Made by a program: the position numbers and the translations under genes. Positions 15,601 to 21,190 of a DNA stretch of 21,190 nt are shown here, one piece after another (position 1 is the stretch's first letter; each line of letters begins with the position of its first letter). The stretch comes from a virus. The DNA is taken from the IMG/VR virus record IMGVR_UViG_3300046471_000133, positions 1 through 21,190 of that record; one strand, given 5' to 3'. The notes beneath the pieces are model-generated. The model had not been told where the DNA came from, did no database searches, and saw nothing but the letters and a program-made list of their open reading frames with translations.

Positions 15601-16131
15601 GGCAGCGTCGAGTTGTACGGCGTCTACTACGCGAACTCGGCCGGCGCCGGTATCATCATCAACAAGTGCGGCAACAGCGGCACGCGTGCGTCGGGTTGGG
15701 CTGCAGTGGACCAGGCGCAGCAAGTGGCCGCTCTGGCGATGATCCCGACGGATACGCATTGCTTCCTGCTCGGCACAAACGACAATTCCGACAGTCGAAG
15801 CGATGTGCAGTTCGCTGCGGACATGGTCACGTTGTTCGCTCGCGCGCGGCTCGCAAACCCGCCCGCCAATCAGGTACCCGGCTGCGATCTCCTGATGATC
15901 CTGCCGGAAGACATTGTCCCCCATTACGCCACCAAGCCAGTGGGCCGCTACACCAGGGCGATGCGCGCGCTCGCACCGTCGATCGACTGCGCCGTGGTCT
16001 CCATGGGCTATTCGTTTGGCCCTGACCCGACCGTGTACCGCGCCTGGCTCGATGACAGCGGGTTTCACCCTCATCAGGACACCGGGGCCTACCTCGCCGC
16101 CGATCCCATCCTTCAACTCTTCTCTGCCTAA
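12664..16131 (+). CDS. Large tail fibre/tailspike with two SGNH-hydrolase-like domains
   Basis: The 1155-residue protein has an N-terminal fibre part with a NRGNHSGTQ motif (99-107; the NRxNHTGTQ fibre signature). A first SGNH-like domain (about 265-580) has block I-like LGTSDSM (280-286), a STQN segment (436-439) and a C-terminal DPTEVHLN (552-559). A linker (about 640-790) contains repeats of PLLVD..G..VL. A second, more canonical SGNH domain (about 815-1155) has GDS at 835-837, Gly1006 (GNSGTR), GTND at 1037-1040 and DSGFHP (1131-1136). SGNH enzymes are often esterases; on a phage fibre the likely role is deacetylating capsule or O-antigen sugars during adsorption (inference). It lies 3 bases after the short fibre gene, with a weak AGGGA upstream. 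Confidence 0.85.
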   Translation: MAKLSSKAGIAELLDFDGRTVADVLRQVILFGTVSEREAFTYRHGGTPDVRSGTLWGRKDPGELPRWDIWLNAGDIGLDGTAVTESKWYSFFSQSEATNRGNHSGTQGINTIVGLQGALDTLYSNITSRFSGPFGDRPFPAPRDGYRYYASDLGREFQWIEVGSKDLYGNVATAAGYVGLYTLAEIKNLAIGFTNFLPQARVDGLATDFARYDGQTLNARISGFRARALSSASTVTALVEWEGHADKFTLTWAGYSLPLGGQVRGLNTKAMNWGSQTAMLGTSDSMLDGKWLEAAAATLGYTLVNVAKYSSGSKQVYRLGVRPLRFTTAGNTIPAGGTGVQITAINGVAPGPAVSFDAFAAEGFLNTSAGDTIATHCSEAGWLGGRHGIVSVPNAGTPAYTFTPDDGGAATALDPQSLFVPDNLALLQTSEVVIRSTQNTFFAGPGNPVFPNDINPRVLEDIGLIVDATAGQRVTILSLTPGRDFAPGSAIRNALTYFNAQLRALWPQQAAFINGVGTNYDYIRAHGSDGSAEDIADIANGLLPRSCMASSDPTEVHLNVKGQGLERDFFLLWRASQKAPPAVRLGTIFQIDATAKNLRTGLDTTATATATVMGPAIEYAAAAQGMRGEPFETLDAAQFTAILPTGGGVPLVDANGQVIGVVPRKPVDQAQVEALVGDKISADVFEFIVDPLATTPLPLLVDQEGRNVLPRTDAAVTARLASNEANVSALTELVGKGPVRTEVFEQIIVPGTGQRSPLLLDNSGQVVLWSGDDAAAASLAVSVAALSARMDVFHDSGGAPDVQAYQAWRLRKARMKLRMMNLAIANTQLSLTFCGDSYIDDSPKWFRKFADIMFAKYGRAAIGYVGFATSVQLVGWRNALSSNATVVDGTATSPDTYSITSSTSGLLGEWFVSATEPRPTSARLMWNGTSDGVIRYRWFDTDAWKTLNVQGSGVQSALMDLAGMPALNTQIRLRIEVVSGSVELYGVYYANSAGAGIIINKCGNSGTRASGWAAVDQAQQVAALAMIPTDTHCFLLGTNDNSDSRSDVQFAADMVTLFARARLANPPANQVPGCDLLMILPEDIVPHYATKPVGRYTRAMRALAPSIDCAVVSMGYSFGPDPTVYRAWLDDSGFHPHQDTGAYLAADPILQLFSA

Positions 16132-16148
16132 TCTAGGAGCACACGCCC

Positions 16149-17147
16149 ATGGCCGACTATGCTTACGTTCTGCGTGCCCCTTACGCAGTTTCGGACACCT
16201 CGCTCACCAAGGTCTATCGCGATCCGCTCCTGAAGGATGCCAAGGACGGCGTTCGCTTCCTCTGGGACACCGCATTTCCCTGGTCCTACCCGGCGGGCGA
16301 TTTCGCCGGCCGGCAGGCAGCGGGTGCGCCAGCGGCCGACGCTCTCATCCGGGACATCTCGGAGCACAACAACGGAGCGTTTCGCAAGCTCGCGGCAGGA
16401 ACGGTCGGTTTTGCTGGCGGCGGCTTCGAATTGAAGACGCTCACGGGGCGGCACGGCTATGTCGAAGTGCCTGCGGCGGTGAACGCGGATATCTGGAATC
16501 CGGCCCCGGCCGGAGCCGCTGTGGTGGGCGGTAGCCAACTGTGGCTGGAATGCCTGTACCTTTGGGCCCCGGATCCGCGTCTTTGGACCGGCCCGGCCGC
16601 CAACTCCTTCTGCCCCATCATGCAGACCTCGGGTACTGATGCAGCGCCGACTGCGTATTACGCGACGACGCCGGAAAAAGCGTGGGTCGGCGTCAAAGCG
16701 GACGGCGCCGTGGTGGCGAACTTCCAGTCGCCCGCGATGGGCAACAACAATACGATCAACTATACCTCCTCGATCCTACCCCACATCGGGAAGCTGACGC
16801 AGATCGCGACGTGGCGAAGCGGAGCAGGCGCGACCCAATCGGGCCTGATGATCCGATCTTCCGTCTCTCGGAATGTCAGCAACACCTCGGCAAACGGGGT
16901 GGCCGCGAACGCTGACTCGTATGCCGCGTCCAAGACCAAGATCGGCATCGGTCCGTCGTCGATCTGGCCGGCAAGTGGCCTGGACATGAGCCAGTCTCCT
17001 TTTCGCATATACCGCGGCTTCACGGAAAACCTCGCCCGATCGGGCCGCAATCCATTGACGGTGCTCGATGACGACTGGGCGCGTGTCCAGGCACGGATTG
17101 CTGCTTCGGCCGCCGCAAATGGTGGAACCAGCCTGATATTCGCCTGA
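16149..17147 (+). CDS. Putative tail-associated lectin-like (LamG-type) protein
   Basis: This 332-residue protein is not a family I can name with certainty. It is beta-rich, with many Gly, Ala, Asn and Thr. The C-terminal segment FRIYRGFTENLARSGRNPLTVLDDDWARVQARI (about 286-318) resembles the end of concanavalin/LamG-like domains found in phage adsorption proteins, and the preceding strands (LWLECLYLW, ITQ-type loops, GLMIRSSVS) fit such a sandwich at about 120-310. AGGAG at about 16135-16139 gives a strong ribosome-binding site 9 bases before the ATG. Lying 17 bases after the hydrolase fibre, it is probably a receptor-binding or accessory tail component. The function is inferred from fold resemblance and position. 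Confidence 0.6.
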   Translation: MADYAYVLRAPYAVSDTSLTKVYRDPLLKDAKDGVRFLWDTAFPWSYPAGDFAGRQAAGAPAADALIRDISEHNNGAFRKLAAGTVGFAGGGFELKTLTGRHGYVEVPAAVNADIWNPAPAGAAVVGGSQLWLECLYLWAPDPRLWTGPAANSFCPIMQTSGTDAAPTAYYATTPEKAWVGVKADGAVVANFQSPAMGNNNTINYTSSILPHIGKLTQIATWRSGAGATQSGLMIRSSVSRNVSNTSANGVAANADSYAASKTKIGIGPSSIWPASGLDMSQSPFRIYRGFTENLARSGRNPLTVLDDDWARVQARIAASAAANGGTSLIFA

Positions 17148-17204
17148 CGGCCCGCCCCGCCGCATATGCTCGGTCGTCCCCGCGTCGATCCCTTACACTG
17201 GAAC

Positions 17205-17480
17205 ATGACAATGACCGAAACTTGCCTTGCCATCCTCCTCGTCCATGGCGCGGGCGCGGCGGATCACGCCGACACTCTGCTGGAACACTACGGGGCGACC
17301 CGCGCGATCACTGACGTCGCGGACGCTCAAAACGGCGACCTGTTGTTGCGCGAAGACGACGTCGAAGATCTGGATTGGATCGCCTCGAATGTGATCATGC
17401 TGTCCGGCAACCGGGCACCCATCGTGCGCAAGATCGCGCTGGAAGATGCGCTGGAGGATATTTCGGCCTCGGCAGCCTAA
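17205..17480 (+). CDS. Hypothetical protein downstream of the tail fibre genes
   Basis: Small acidic protein of 91 residues (MTMTETCLAILLVHGAGAADH...) that I do not recognise. It has a mixed helical pattern, an acidic middle (LLREDDVEDLDW) and an acidic C-terminus (EDALEDI). The ATG at 17205 (or 17211) is preferred to the in-frame ATG at 17166, whose first residues look like untranslated leader; the Shine-Dalgarno is weak either way. It sits where P2 has the fibre-assembly chaperone G but shows no visible resemblance to G. Two strong hairpins follow. Confidence 0.5.
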   Translation: MTMTETCLAILLVHGAGAADHADTLLEHYGATRAITDVADAQNGDLLLREDDVEDLDWIASNVIMLSGNRAPIVRKIALEDALEDISASAA

Positions 17481-17508
17481 CCCGGCGGCATCTTCACGCC
17501 GCAGCAAT

Positions 17509-17526
17509 CCCCTTCTACGGAAGGGG
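17509..17526 (+). terminator. Hairpin CCCCTTC-TACG-GAAGGGG after the fibre gene cluster
   Basis: A perfect 7-bp stem (17509-17515 with 17520-17526) closed by a TACG tetraloop, of the especially stable cUNCGg class. No T-run follows, so it may be a weak or Rho-assisted terminator or a processing/stability structure rather than a classical intrinsic terminator. Confidence 0.45.
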
Positions 17527-17605
17527 GTTCCGGATGTCCCCACATCCCGAAACCAGCGAGCCTGCACTCGCACTCTGACGGGCATTGCGCCTGTCCCATC
17601 GAGTA

Positions 17606-17631
17606 CCCTTCCGCGCTTAGGCGCGGGAGGG
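17606..17631 (+). terminator. Strong hairpin 22 bases upstream of dam
   Basis: An 11-bp stem (17606-17616 with 17621-17631, one G-T wobble) with a TTAG loop. No T-run follows. It sits in the dam leader, so it either ends transcripts arriving from the fibre genes or folds at the 5' end of the dam mRNA. Apart from this hairpin and the one at 17509-17526, nothing was recognised between 17481 and 17652. Confidence 0.45.
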
Positions 17632-17652
17632 CCATCCTGCAGGAAATCCTAC

Positions 17653-18471
17653 ATGTCTACCCCTTTTGTTCTCGTTTCCCCCACCGCTCCTGTCGCCGGC
17701 TACATCGGCGGAAAACGCAACCTTTCCAAGCGTGTCTGCGCGATCATCCAGCGCACCCCGCACACCAGCTATGCGGAGCCTTTCGTGGGCATGGGCGGTA
17801 TCTTTCTGCGCCGCAAAAGCCGTCCGCGCGCCGAGGCCATCAACGATATCTCGGGCGATGTCGTCGGGCTCTTCCGCTGCCTTGCGGAACACTATCCATA
17901 CCTGGTCGACATGCTGCGCTTTCGGGTCACGAGCCGTGCCGAGTTCGAGCGCCTGCTTGCGCAAGATCCCGAGCGGCTGACCGACCTGCAGCGCGCTGTA
18001 CGATTCCTTTACGTCCAGCGCCTGGCGTTCGGCGGGAAGGTATCGGGACGTTCCTTCGGCGTGGACGCCTCGTCGCCGGCGCGCTTCGATGTCAGCAAGA
18101 TCGAGCCCATGCTGGCAGACATCCACGATCGCCTGCAGTCCGTCGTGATCGAGCGCCTGCCTTATGCGGACTTCATCCGCCGATACGATCGCGAGGGCGC
18201 GTTGTTCTACCTCGATCCGCCGTATTGGGCCTGCGAGACGGACTATGGCCCGGGCGTTTTCACGCGCGCCGACTTCGCCGCACTGGCTCAGCAGCTGGCC
18301 GGCATCAAGGGCAAGTTCGTCATGTCCCTTAACGATAACCAGGGGGTGCGTGAGATATTTGCACGCTTCAGTATTGCTTCGATCGGCACCACCTACACGG
18401 TGGGAGCGAAGAGTAGACCAGCGCGAGAATTACTGATCAGCAATTTCGCATTGCCAGACAACGACAACTGA
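17653..18471 (+). CDS. dam: DNA adenine N6-methyltransferase, Dam/D12 class
   Basis: Transfers a methyl group from SAM to adenine N6 in a specific DNA sequence. The 272-residue protein (E. coli Dam is 278) has the N-terminal YIGGKRNL (17-24), motif I AEPFVGMGGIF (41-51) for SAM binding, a NDIS turn at 64-67, and the catalytic motif IV DPPY at 188-191 within FYLDPPYW. The order of motifs is that of D12-class (alpha) enzymes; GATC is the common target but cannot be read from sequence. AGGA at 17641-17644 lies 8 bases before the ATG. The frame is open upstream to 17446 without family residues. As a phage cargo gene it could protect phage DNA from host restriction or alter gene control. Confidence 0.92.
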   Translation: MSTPFVLVSPTAPVAGYIGGKRNLSKRVCAIIQRTPHTSYAEPFVGMGGIFLRRKSRPRAEAINDISGDVVGLFRCLAEHYPYLVDMLRFRVTSRAEFERLLAQDPERLTDLQRAVRFLYVQRLAFGGKVSGRSFGVDASSPARFDVSKIEPMLADIHDRLQSVVIERLPYADFIRRYDREGALFYLDPPYWACETDYGPGVFTRADFAALAQQLAGIKGKFVMSLNDNQGVREIFARFSIASIGTTYTVGAKSRPARELLISNFALPDNDN

Positions 18472-18476
18472 ACTGC

Positions 18477-18504
18477 GCTCCCCAGCGCTGCGCGCTGTGG
18501 GGGC
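18477..18504. terminator. Probable bidirectional terminator between dam and the convergent gene
   Basis: A 12-bp GC-rich stem with one bulged T and a TGC loop (18477-18488 with 18492-18504) lies 5 bases after the dam stop and 26 bases from the stop of the convergent gene. Sequences on both sides are only weakly T-rich, so termination efficiency is uncertain. Confidence 0.6.
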
Positions 18505-18530
18505 ATTCTATGTAAGCCGGCGTGACGTCC

Positions 18531-19143
18531 CTATGTCGACGCCTTCAGCTTCCCGATCACGACAGTGTGCACCGGCGCTCCCAGCGGAGCGAAAATTACG
18601 ACATCAGCGAGGAGAAAACCATTCTCATGTCGAAGCGCGATTGCGTGATCGCCTTCGACGTCGCCAGGAAGTTGGCTTTGCCCCTCAGGCCCTCCGACAA
18701 AGAGAAAGTCGTTAGGCTCTTCCTCGCCGATGATCCTCTCTAAAATTAATGGCTCGAACCCGTCGACTCCCATAACCGCGCATGCGTAAGAATAAGCGAT
18801 CTTGCTAAAAAAACGTGCGTACGCGTTCAAATTTATAAAGCCCATCATGACCATAGATTTGGGGTACGTCTTTTTGAGTTTCGATAGATCGTCGAAGCTG
18901 TAGGTCCAGAAATCGGTTGTGACTTGATCCCTTGGCGGATCAAACAAGATACCCGGCTTTGGAAGTTGCATCATCAGCAGCGCTGCAGGCACCTCCGCCG
19001 GCGGAAGGTGCAAAACCTGCGCAGGACGTTCCACACCGTCTTCGCCTCGCGGGATCACCCGCAGCGGAACAGTATCTATTCTAGATTTGACCGGCATGCC
19101 CGTTCGTAGCCGCGCCATTATCAACGATTTACGGAGCATTGGG
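18531..19143 (-). pseudogene. 3' fragment of an HNH-endonuclease-like gene, 5' end removed by IS66 insertion
   Basis: About 203 codons of a minus-strand gene remain, from the IS66 junction at 19143 to a TAG at 18531. The remnant contains MLRKSLIMARLRTGMPVKSR, then FSKIAYSYACAVMGVDGFEPLI and FVGGPEG, and a C-terminal LADVVIFAPLGAPVHTVVIG. This resembles the C-terminal region of phage and bacterial proteins that carry an N-terminal CxxC...HIIP HNH domain; if so, the nuclease motif lay in the lost part. The frame continues into the IS end as far as 19313, but those extra 57 codons are transposon DNA. GC is clearly lower than in the flanking phage genes, pointing to separate acquisition. An ATG at 19140 lies 3 bases from the junction, so an intact shorter gene cannot be fully excluded. 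The family call is from memory of pattern. Confidence 0.6.
19136..19143. repeat. Predicted 8-bp target site duplication (left copy), GCATTGGG
   Basis: IS66-family elements duplicate 8 bp on insertion. These are the 8 bases directly outside the left end. The right copy lies beyond the window, so the duplication is predicted, not observed. Confidence 0.4.
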
Positions 19144-19163
19144 GTAAGCGCGAAATTCCGCGC
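19144..19163. repeat. IS66 left terminal inverted repeat (outer part)
   Basis: GTAAGCG marks the outer end. Within it GCGCG (19148-19152) and CGCGC (19159-19163) form an internal dyad around AAATTC. The partner repeat is outside the window, so its full length cannot be set here. Confidence 0.7.
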
Positions 19164-19195
19164 ACCTGTTCGGTTGAGTGATGTGGTGTGAAGGA

Positions 19196-19223
19196 TGTGT
19201 CCACCAAGGAAGAGGTGGACACA
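19196..19223 (+). promoter_or_regulatory. Perfect 10-bp hairpin presenting the tnpA ribosome-binding site
   Basis: TGTGTCCACC (19196-19205) and GGTGGACACA (19214-19223) are exact reverse complements around an 8-base loop AAGGAAGA that contains the Shine-Dalgarno. The last stem base is the A of the tnpA start codon. The structure could limit transposase translation, for example on transcripts reading in from outside the element. Confidence 0.6.
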
Positions 19224-19675
19224 TGGAGATGGCACCAATGGGCCCCTATGGGCTCGAGGTTGTAAAGGTGACGAGTAACGGCCGGCGCTATTATGGTCGG
19301 GCGGGGAAGGCACGGTTGGTCGAGGCGTGCCTCGAGCCGGGCATATCGGTGGCGAGGCTTGCGCTGGAGCACGGTGTCAACGCCAACCAACTGCGCAAAT
19401 GGGTCAGCAAGTATCAAGAGCGCCAGAGTGCGAACGGGCAGCGGAGCACGGGGCAGTTGCTGGATCCGTCGGCGTTTATCCGGGTGGAGACGTCTCCGGC
19501 GCCTGCGGAGCGACACACTGGTGGGATCGCGATCCGGTCTGCGGGATTGGTACCGTCAGCGCGGCTGCAGGCGTCGATGCCAAATGGCGTATCGCTGACG
19601 CTGGAGGGGTGTGACGCGCAGTTGCTGGTGGTGATGATCGATGCGCTGGGGCACTGCAATGTTCCGGCTCGCTGA
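19223..19675 (+). CDS. tnpA: IS66 accessory protein TnpA
   Basis: Small HTH protein (150 residues) needed for IS66 transposition along with TnpB and TnpC. Residues 27-62 (AGKARLVEACLEPGISVARLALEHGVNANQLRKWVSK) are the Tn3/IS3-OrfA-like helix-turn-helix typical of IS66 OrfA. The C-terminal part ends in VSLTLEGCDAQLLVVMIDAL, like other IS66 TnpA proteins. The ATG at 19223 follows AAGGAAGAGG; in-frame GTG (19178) and ATG (19181) starts upstream would add about 15 residues through the hairpin. It overlaps tnpB by 17 bases. Confidence 0.88.
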   Translation: MEMAPMGPYGLEVVKVTSNGRRYYGRAGKARLVEACLEPGISVARLALEHGVNANQLRKWVSKYQERQSANGQRSTGQLLDPSAFIRVETSPAPAERHTGGIAIRSAGLVPSARLQASMPNGVSLTLEGCDAQLLVVMIDALGHCNVPAR

Positions 19676-20012
19676 AGATCTGCGCGTCTATCTCCACCGG
19701 GATCCGATCGACTTTCGCTGTGGGATCAACAGCCTTGCGATCCTGGTCGAGCAGTCGATGGGCCTCAATCCGTTCGAGCGCGCGGCGTTTGCCTTTTGCA
19801 ACCGGCGCCGGACCCGGATGAAGCTCCTGTTTTTTGATCGCTCAGGCTTTGTATTGGTGCTCAAGGCGCTGACGGAGGACAAGTTCCGATGGCCCCGGCG
19901 GGCGGAAACGGTGGTGGCGCTCACCGCCGAGCAATTGCGATGGTTGCTCGACGGGATCGATATTGACGCGATGGTGCCTCATCCGGTGCGGCAATATCAG
20001 TTTGTCGGCTGA
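19659..20012 (+). CDS. tnpB: IS66 accessory protein TnpB (Orf2-like)
   Basis: IS66 Orf2 family protein of 117 residues, a required helper of transposition with no settled biochemical role. Diagnostic segments are MFRLAEDLRVYLHRDPIDFRCG, GINSLAILVEQSMGLNPF, FCNRRRTRMKLLFFDRSGFVL and KALTEDKFRWP. The ATG at 19659 is chosen over the in-frame ATG at 19641 because it gives the family N-terminus. It overlaps the end of tnpA, suggesting coupled translation. Confidence 0.93.
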   Translation: MFRLAEDLRVYLHRDPIDFRCGINSLAILVEQSMGLNPFERAAFAFCNRRRTRMKLLFFDRSGFVLVLKALTEDKFRWPRRAETVVALTAEQLRWLLDGIDIDAMVPHPVRQYQFVG

Positions 20013-20053
20013 AGGCGGTTGACGCGGGAGGGGGCTTTCGATTCAAGACTGCG

Positions 20054-21190
20054 ATGGATCGAACCGGCGTCCCCACCATTGAAGAATTGATGGCGCTTCT
20101 GGCGACGAAAGCCGCCGAGGTCGCGACATTGGAGGCCGAGAGAGACGCTCTTGCCCGGCGCATCCTGAAGCTTGAGGAAGAACTGGCGCTGGCGCGGTTG
20201 CACCGCTTTGCGCCGCGCAGCGAAAAGCGCCTGGATCGTGTCTTCAATGAAGCCGAGCAGGCCGCCCTTGAGGACGATACCGACGAAGGACATGACGATG
20301 TCGACGGGCCGGACACCGCCGATCTTCCCGACACGGGATTGTCGGAGGCGAAAAAGCCAGAAGGGAAGAAGCGCGGGCGCAAGGCACTTCCTGCCGACCT
20401 GCCGCGCCAGCGCGTCGAATATGACCTCGCCGACGACCAGAAGGTCTGCCCGTGCTGCAGCGAACGGCTGCATCGCATGGGGGAAGTGGTAACCGAGCAG
20501 CTTCACATCGAGGTGAAGGCAACGGTCCTTCAGAATGCCCGCGCCAAATATGCATGCCGCAATTGTGACCGCACCGGGATCGCCACGCCGATCGTCCTTG
20601 CGCCGATGCCCGCCCAGCCTTTGCCGGGCAGCATTGCCACGGCCTCGACGCTGGCCTTTGCCCTTGTCCACAAATACGTGGATGGCACGCCGCTCTATCG
20701 TCTGGCGCAAACCTTCGAGCGCGCAGGGGTACCTGTCAGCCGTGGTGCTCTGGGCCATTGGGTGATCGCCTCGAGCGAGAGGCACCTGCATCGCATCTTT
20801 GATACCCTGAAGCTGCGGCTCCAGTCTCAGGAGATCATTCATGGCGACGAGACGACGGTTCAGGTCCTGAAGGAAGAGGGCAAGGCTCCTACCAGCACTT
20901 CGTATATGTGGGCCTACCGCAGCAGCGAGAACAGCGAACAGCCGATCGTGCTGCTCGATTATCAACCGGGCCGCGGGCAGGAGCATCCGCAAGCCTTCCT
21001 GGGCGACTATCGCGGTATCCTGATGAGTGACGGCTATACGGCCTGGCGCACATTAAAAGGCGTCACGCATCTGGGATGCATGGCCCACGCCAGACGGCGC
21101 TTTGCCGACGCCCTCAAGGCGAGGAAGAAACAAGGCGGACCGCCCGCACAGGCGCTCAAGTTCTTCGACCAGCTCTATCGGATCGAAAGA
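20054..21190 (+). CDS. tnpC: IS66 transposase TnpC, N-terminal 379 residues (runs off window)
   Basis: DDE transposase of the IS66 family, open from the ATG at 20054 (GGGAGGGGG about 15-25 bases upstream) to the last base. It has an N-terminal coiled coil (about 8-48), an acidic and then basic linker (72-110), a zinc-ribbon (Cys132/Cys135 and Cys168/Cys171), the IS66 helical segment (IATASTLAFALVHKYVDGTPLYRL near 194), and the catalytic core with Asp265 in HGDET and Asp326 in SDGY, followed by GCMAHARRRF at 341. IS66 TnpC is usually about 500 residues or more, so the final catalytic Glu should lie beyond the window. Nothing visible is broken. Confidence 0.93.
   Translation, partial: MDRTGVPTIEELMALLATKAAEVATLEAERDALARRILKLEEELALARLHRFAPRSEKRLDRVFNEAEQAALEDDTDEGHDDVDGPDTADLPDTGLSEAKKPEGKKRGRKALPADLPRQRVEYDLADDQKVCPCCSERLHRMGEVVTEQLHIEVKATVLQNARAKYACRNCDRTGIATPIVLAPMPAQPLPGSIATASTLAFALVHKYVDGTPLYRLAQTFERAGVPVSRGALGHWVIASSERHLHRIFDTLKLRLQSQEIIHGDETTVQVLKEEGKAPTSTSYMWAYRSSENSEQPIVLLDYQPGRGQEHPQAFLGDYRGILMSDGYTAWRTLKGVTHLGCMAHARRRFADALKARKKQGGPPAQALKFFDQLYRIER

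Larger units (their letters stand above)
19144..21190 (+). mobile_element. IS66-family insertion sequence, left part (right end outside window)
   Basis: The element starts with GTAAGCG, as is usual for IS66 ends, and carries the three-gene tnpA-tnpB-tnpC layout of the family in the correct order. tnpC is still open at the last base of the window, so the right terminal repeat is not seen. It interrupts a minus-strand gene whose 3' part remains at 18531-19143. Confidence 0.92.

Noticed and set aside
15187-16116. 309-codon minus-strand frame opposite the second SGNH domain
   Set aside because: Antisense shadow of a domain with intact GDS, GTND and DSGFHP motifs.
17446-17652. Upstream extension of the dam frame
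   Set aside because: It overlaps the preceding gene and both hairpins, and the residues do not belong to the methyltransferase family; a good ribosome-binding site precedes the ATG at 17653.
19144-19313. Extension of the HNH-like fragment frame into the IS66 left end, with a start at 19313
   Set aside because: These codons are transposon DNA antisense to tnpA, with no ribosome-binding site or family residues; the fusion is an artefact of insertion.
1-21190. CRISPR arrays, tRNA and rRNA genes, attachment sites
   Set aside because: No regularly spaced direct repeats, tRNA-like or rRNA-like sequence was seen; no integrase or tRNA-end duplication lies in the window, so att sites cannot be placed.

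Overview
The window is most of the late (structural and lysis) half of a P2-like (Peduovirus-type) myovirus prophage in a high-GC bacterium, with an IS66-family insertion sequence running off the right edge. High GC, GTG starts, and the style of the phage and transposase proteins suggest an alphaproteobacterium, perhaps a sphingomonad. That taxonomic call is inference; the P2-type gene content and order are read directly from the translated sequence.

Layout. Positions 42-2953 (minus strand) carry portal Q and large terminase P. A divergent intergenic region (2954-3101) follows. The plus strand then carries the capsid genes O, N, M, L, the tail gene X, a lysis cassette (putative holin, GH108-type lysozyme, overlapping inner and outer spanins) and the tail-completion genes R and S. 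At 9411-9911 a minus-strand gene for a putative HTH protein, with its own promoter and a striking operator-like dyad, sits where P2 has orf30 and then the baseplate genes V and W; V and W are not in the window. Plus-strand genes resume with baseplate J and I, a short tail fibre, a 1155-residue tail fibre with two SGNH-hydrolase-like domains, a lectin-like protein and a small unknown protein. A hairpin-bracketed DNA adenine methyltransferase gene (17653-18471) follows. Convergent to it is the 3' part of a minus-strand gene resembling the C-terminal part of HNH-endonuclease-type proteins; its 5' end is cut off by the IS66 element that starts at 19144 (tnpA, tnpB and a 3'-truncated tnpC).

How it works together. 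O/N/M/L/P/Q build and fill the head, X/R/S/J/I and the fibres build the tail and baseplate, and the lysis cassette breaks the inner membrane, wall and outer membrane. The same inverted repeat, ATTTGG-N12-CCAAAT, occurs in the P/O divergent region and just upstream of J. It has the same 12-bp spacing as the TGT-N12-ACA sites bound by the P2 Ogr-type late activators but a different half-site, so it is a good candidate for the late-activator operator of this phage lineage. The HTH gene and the dam/HNH pair sit at the two places where P2 relatives carry accessory 'moron' genes (the S/V and G/FI junctions). Sheath, tube, tape measure, gpD, Ogr, integrase and the replication genes are not in the window.
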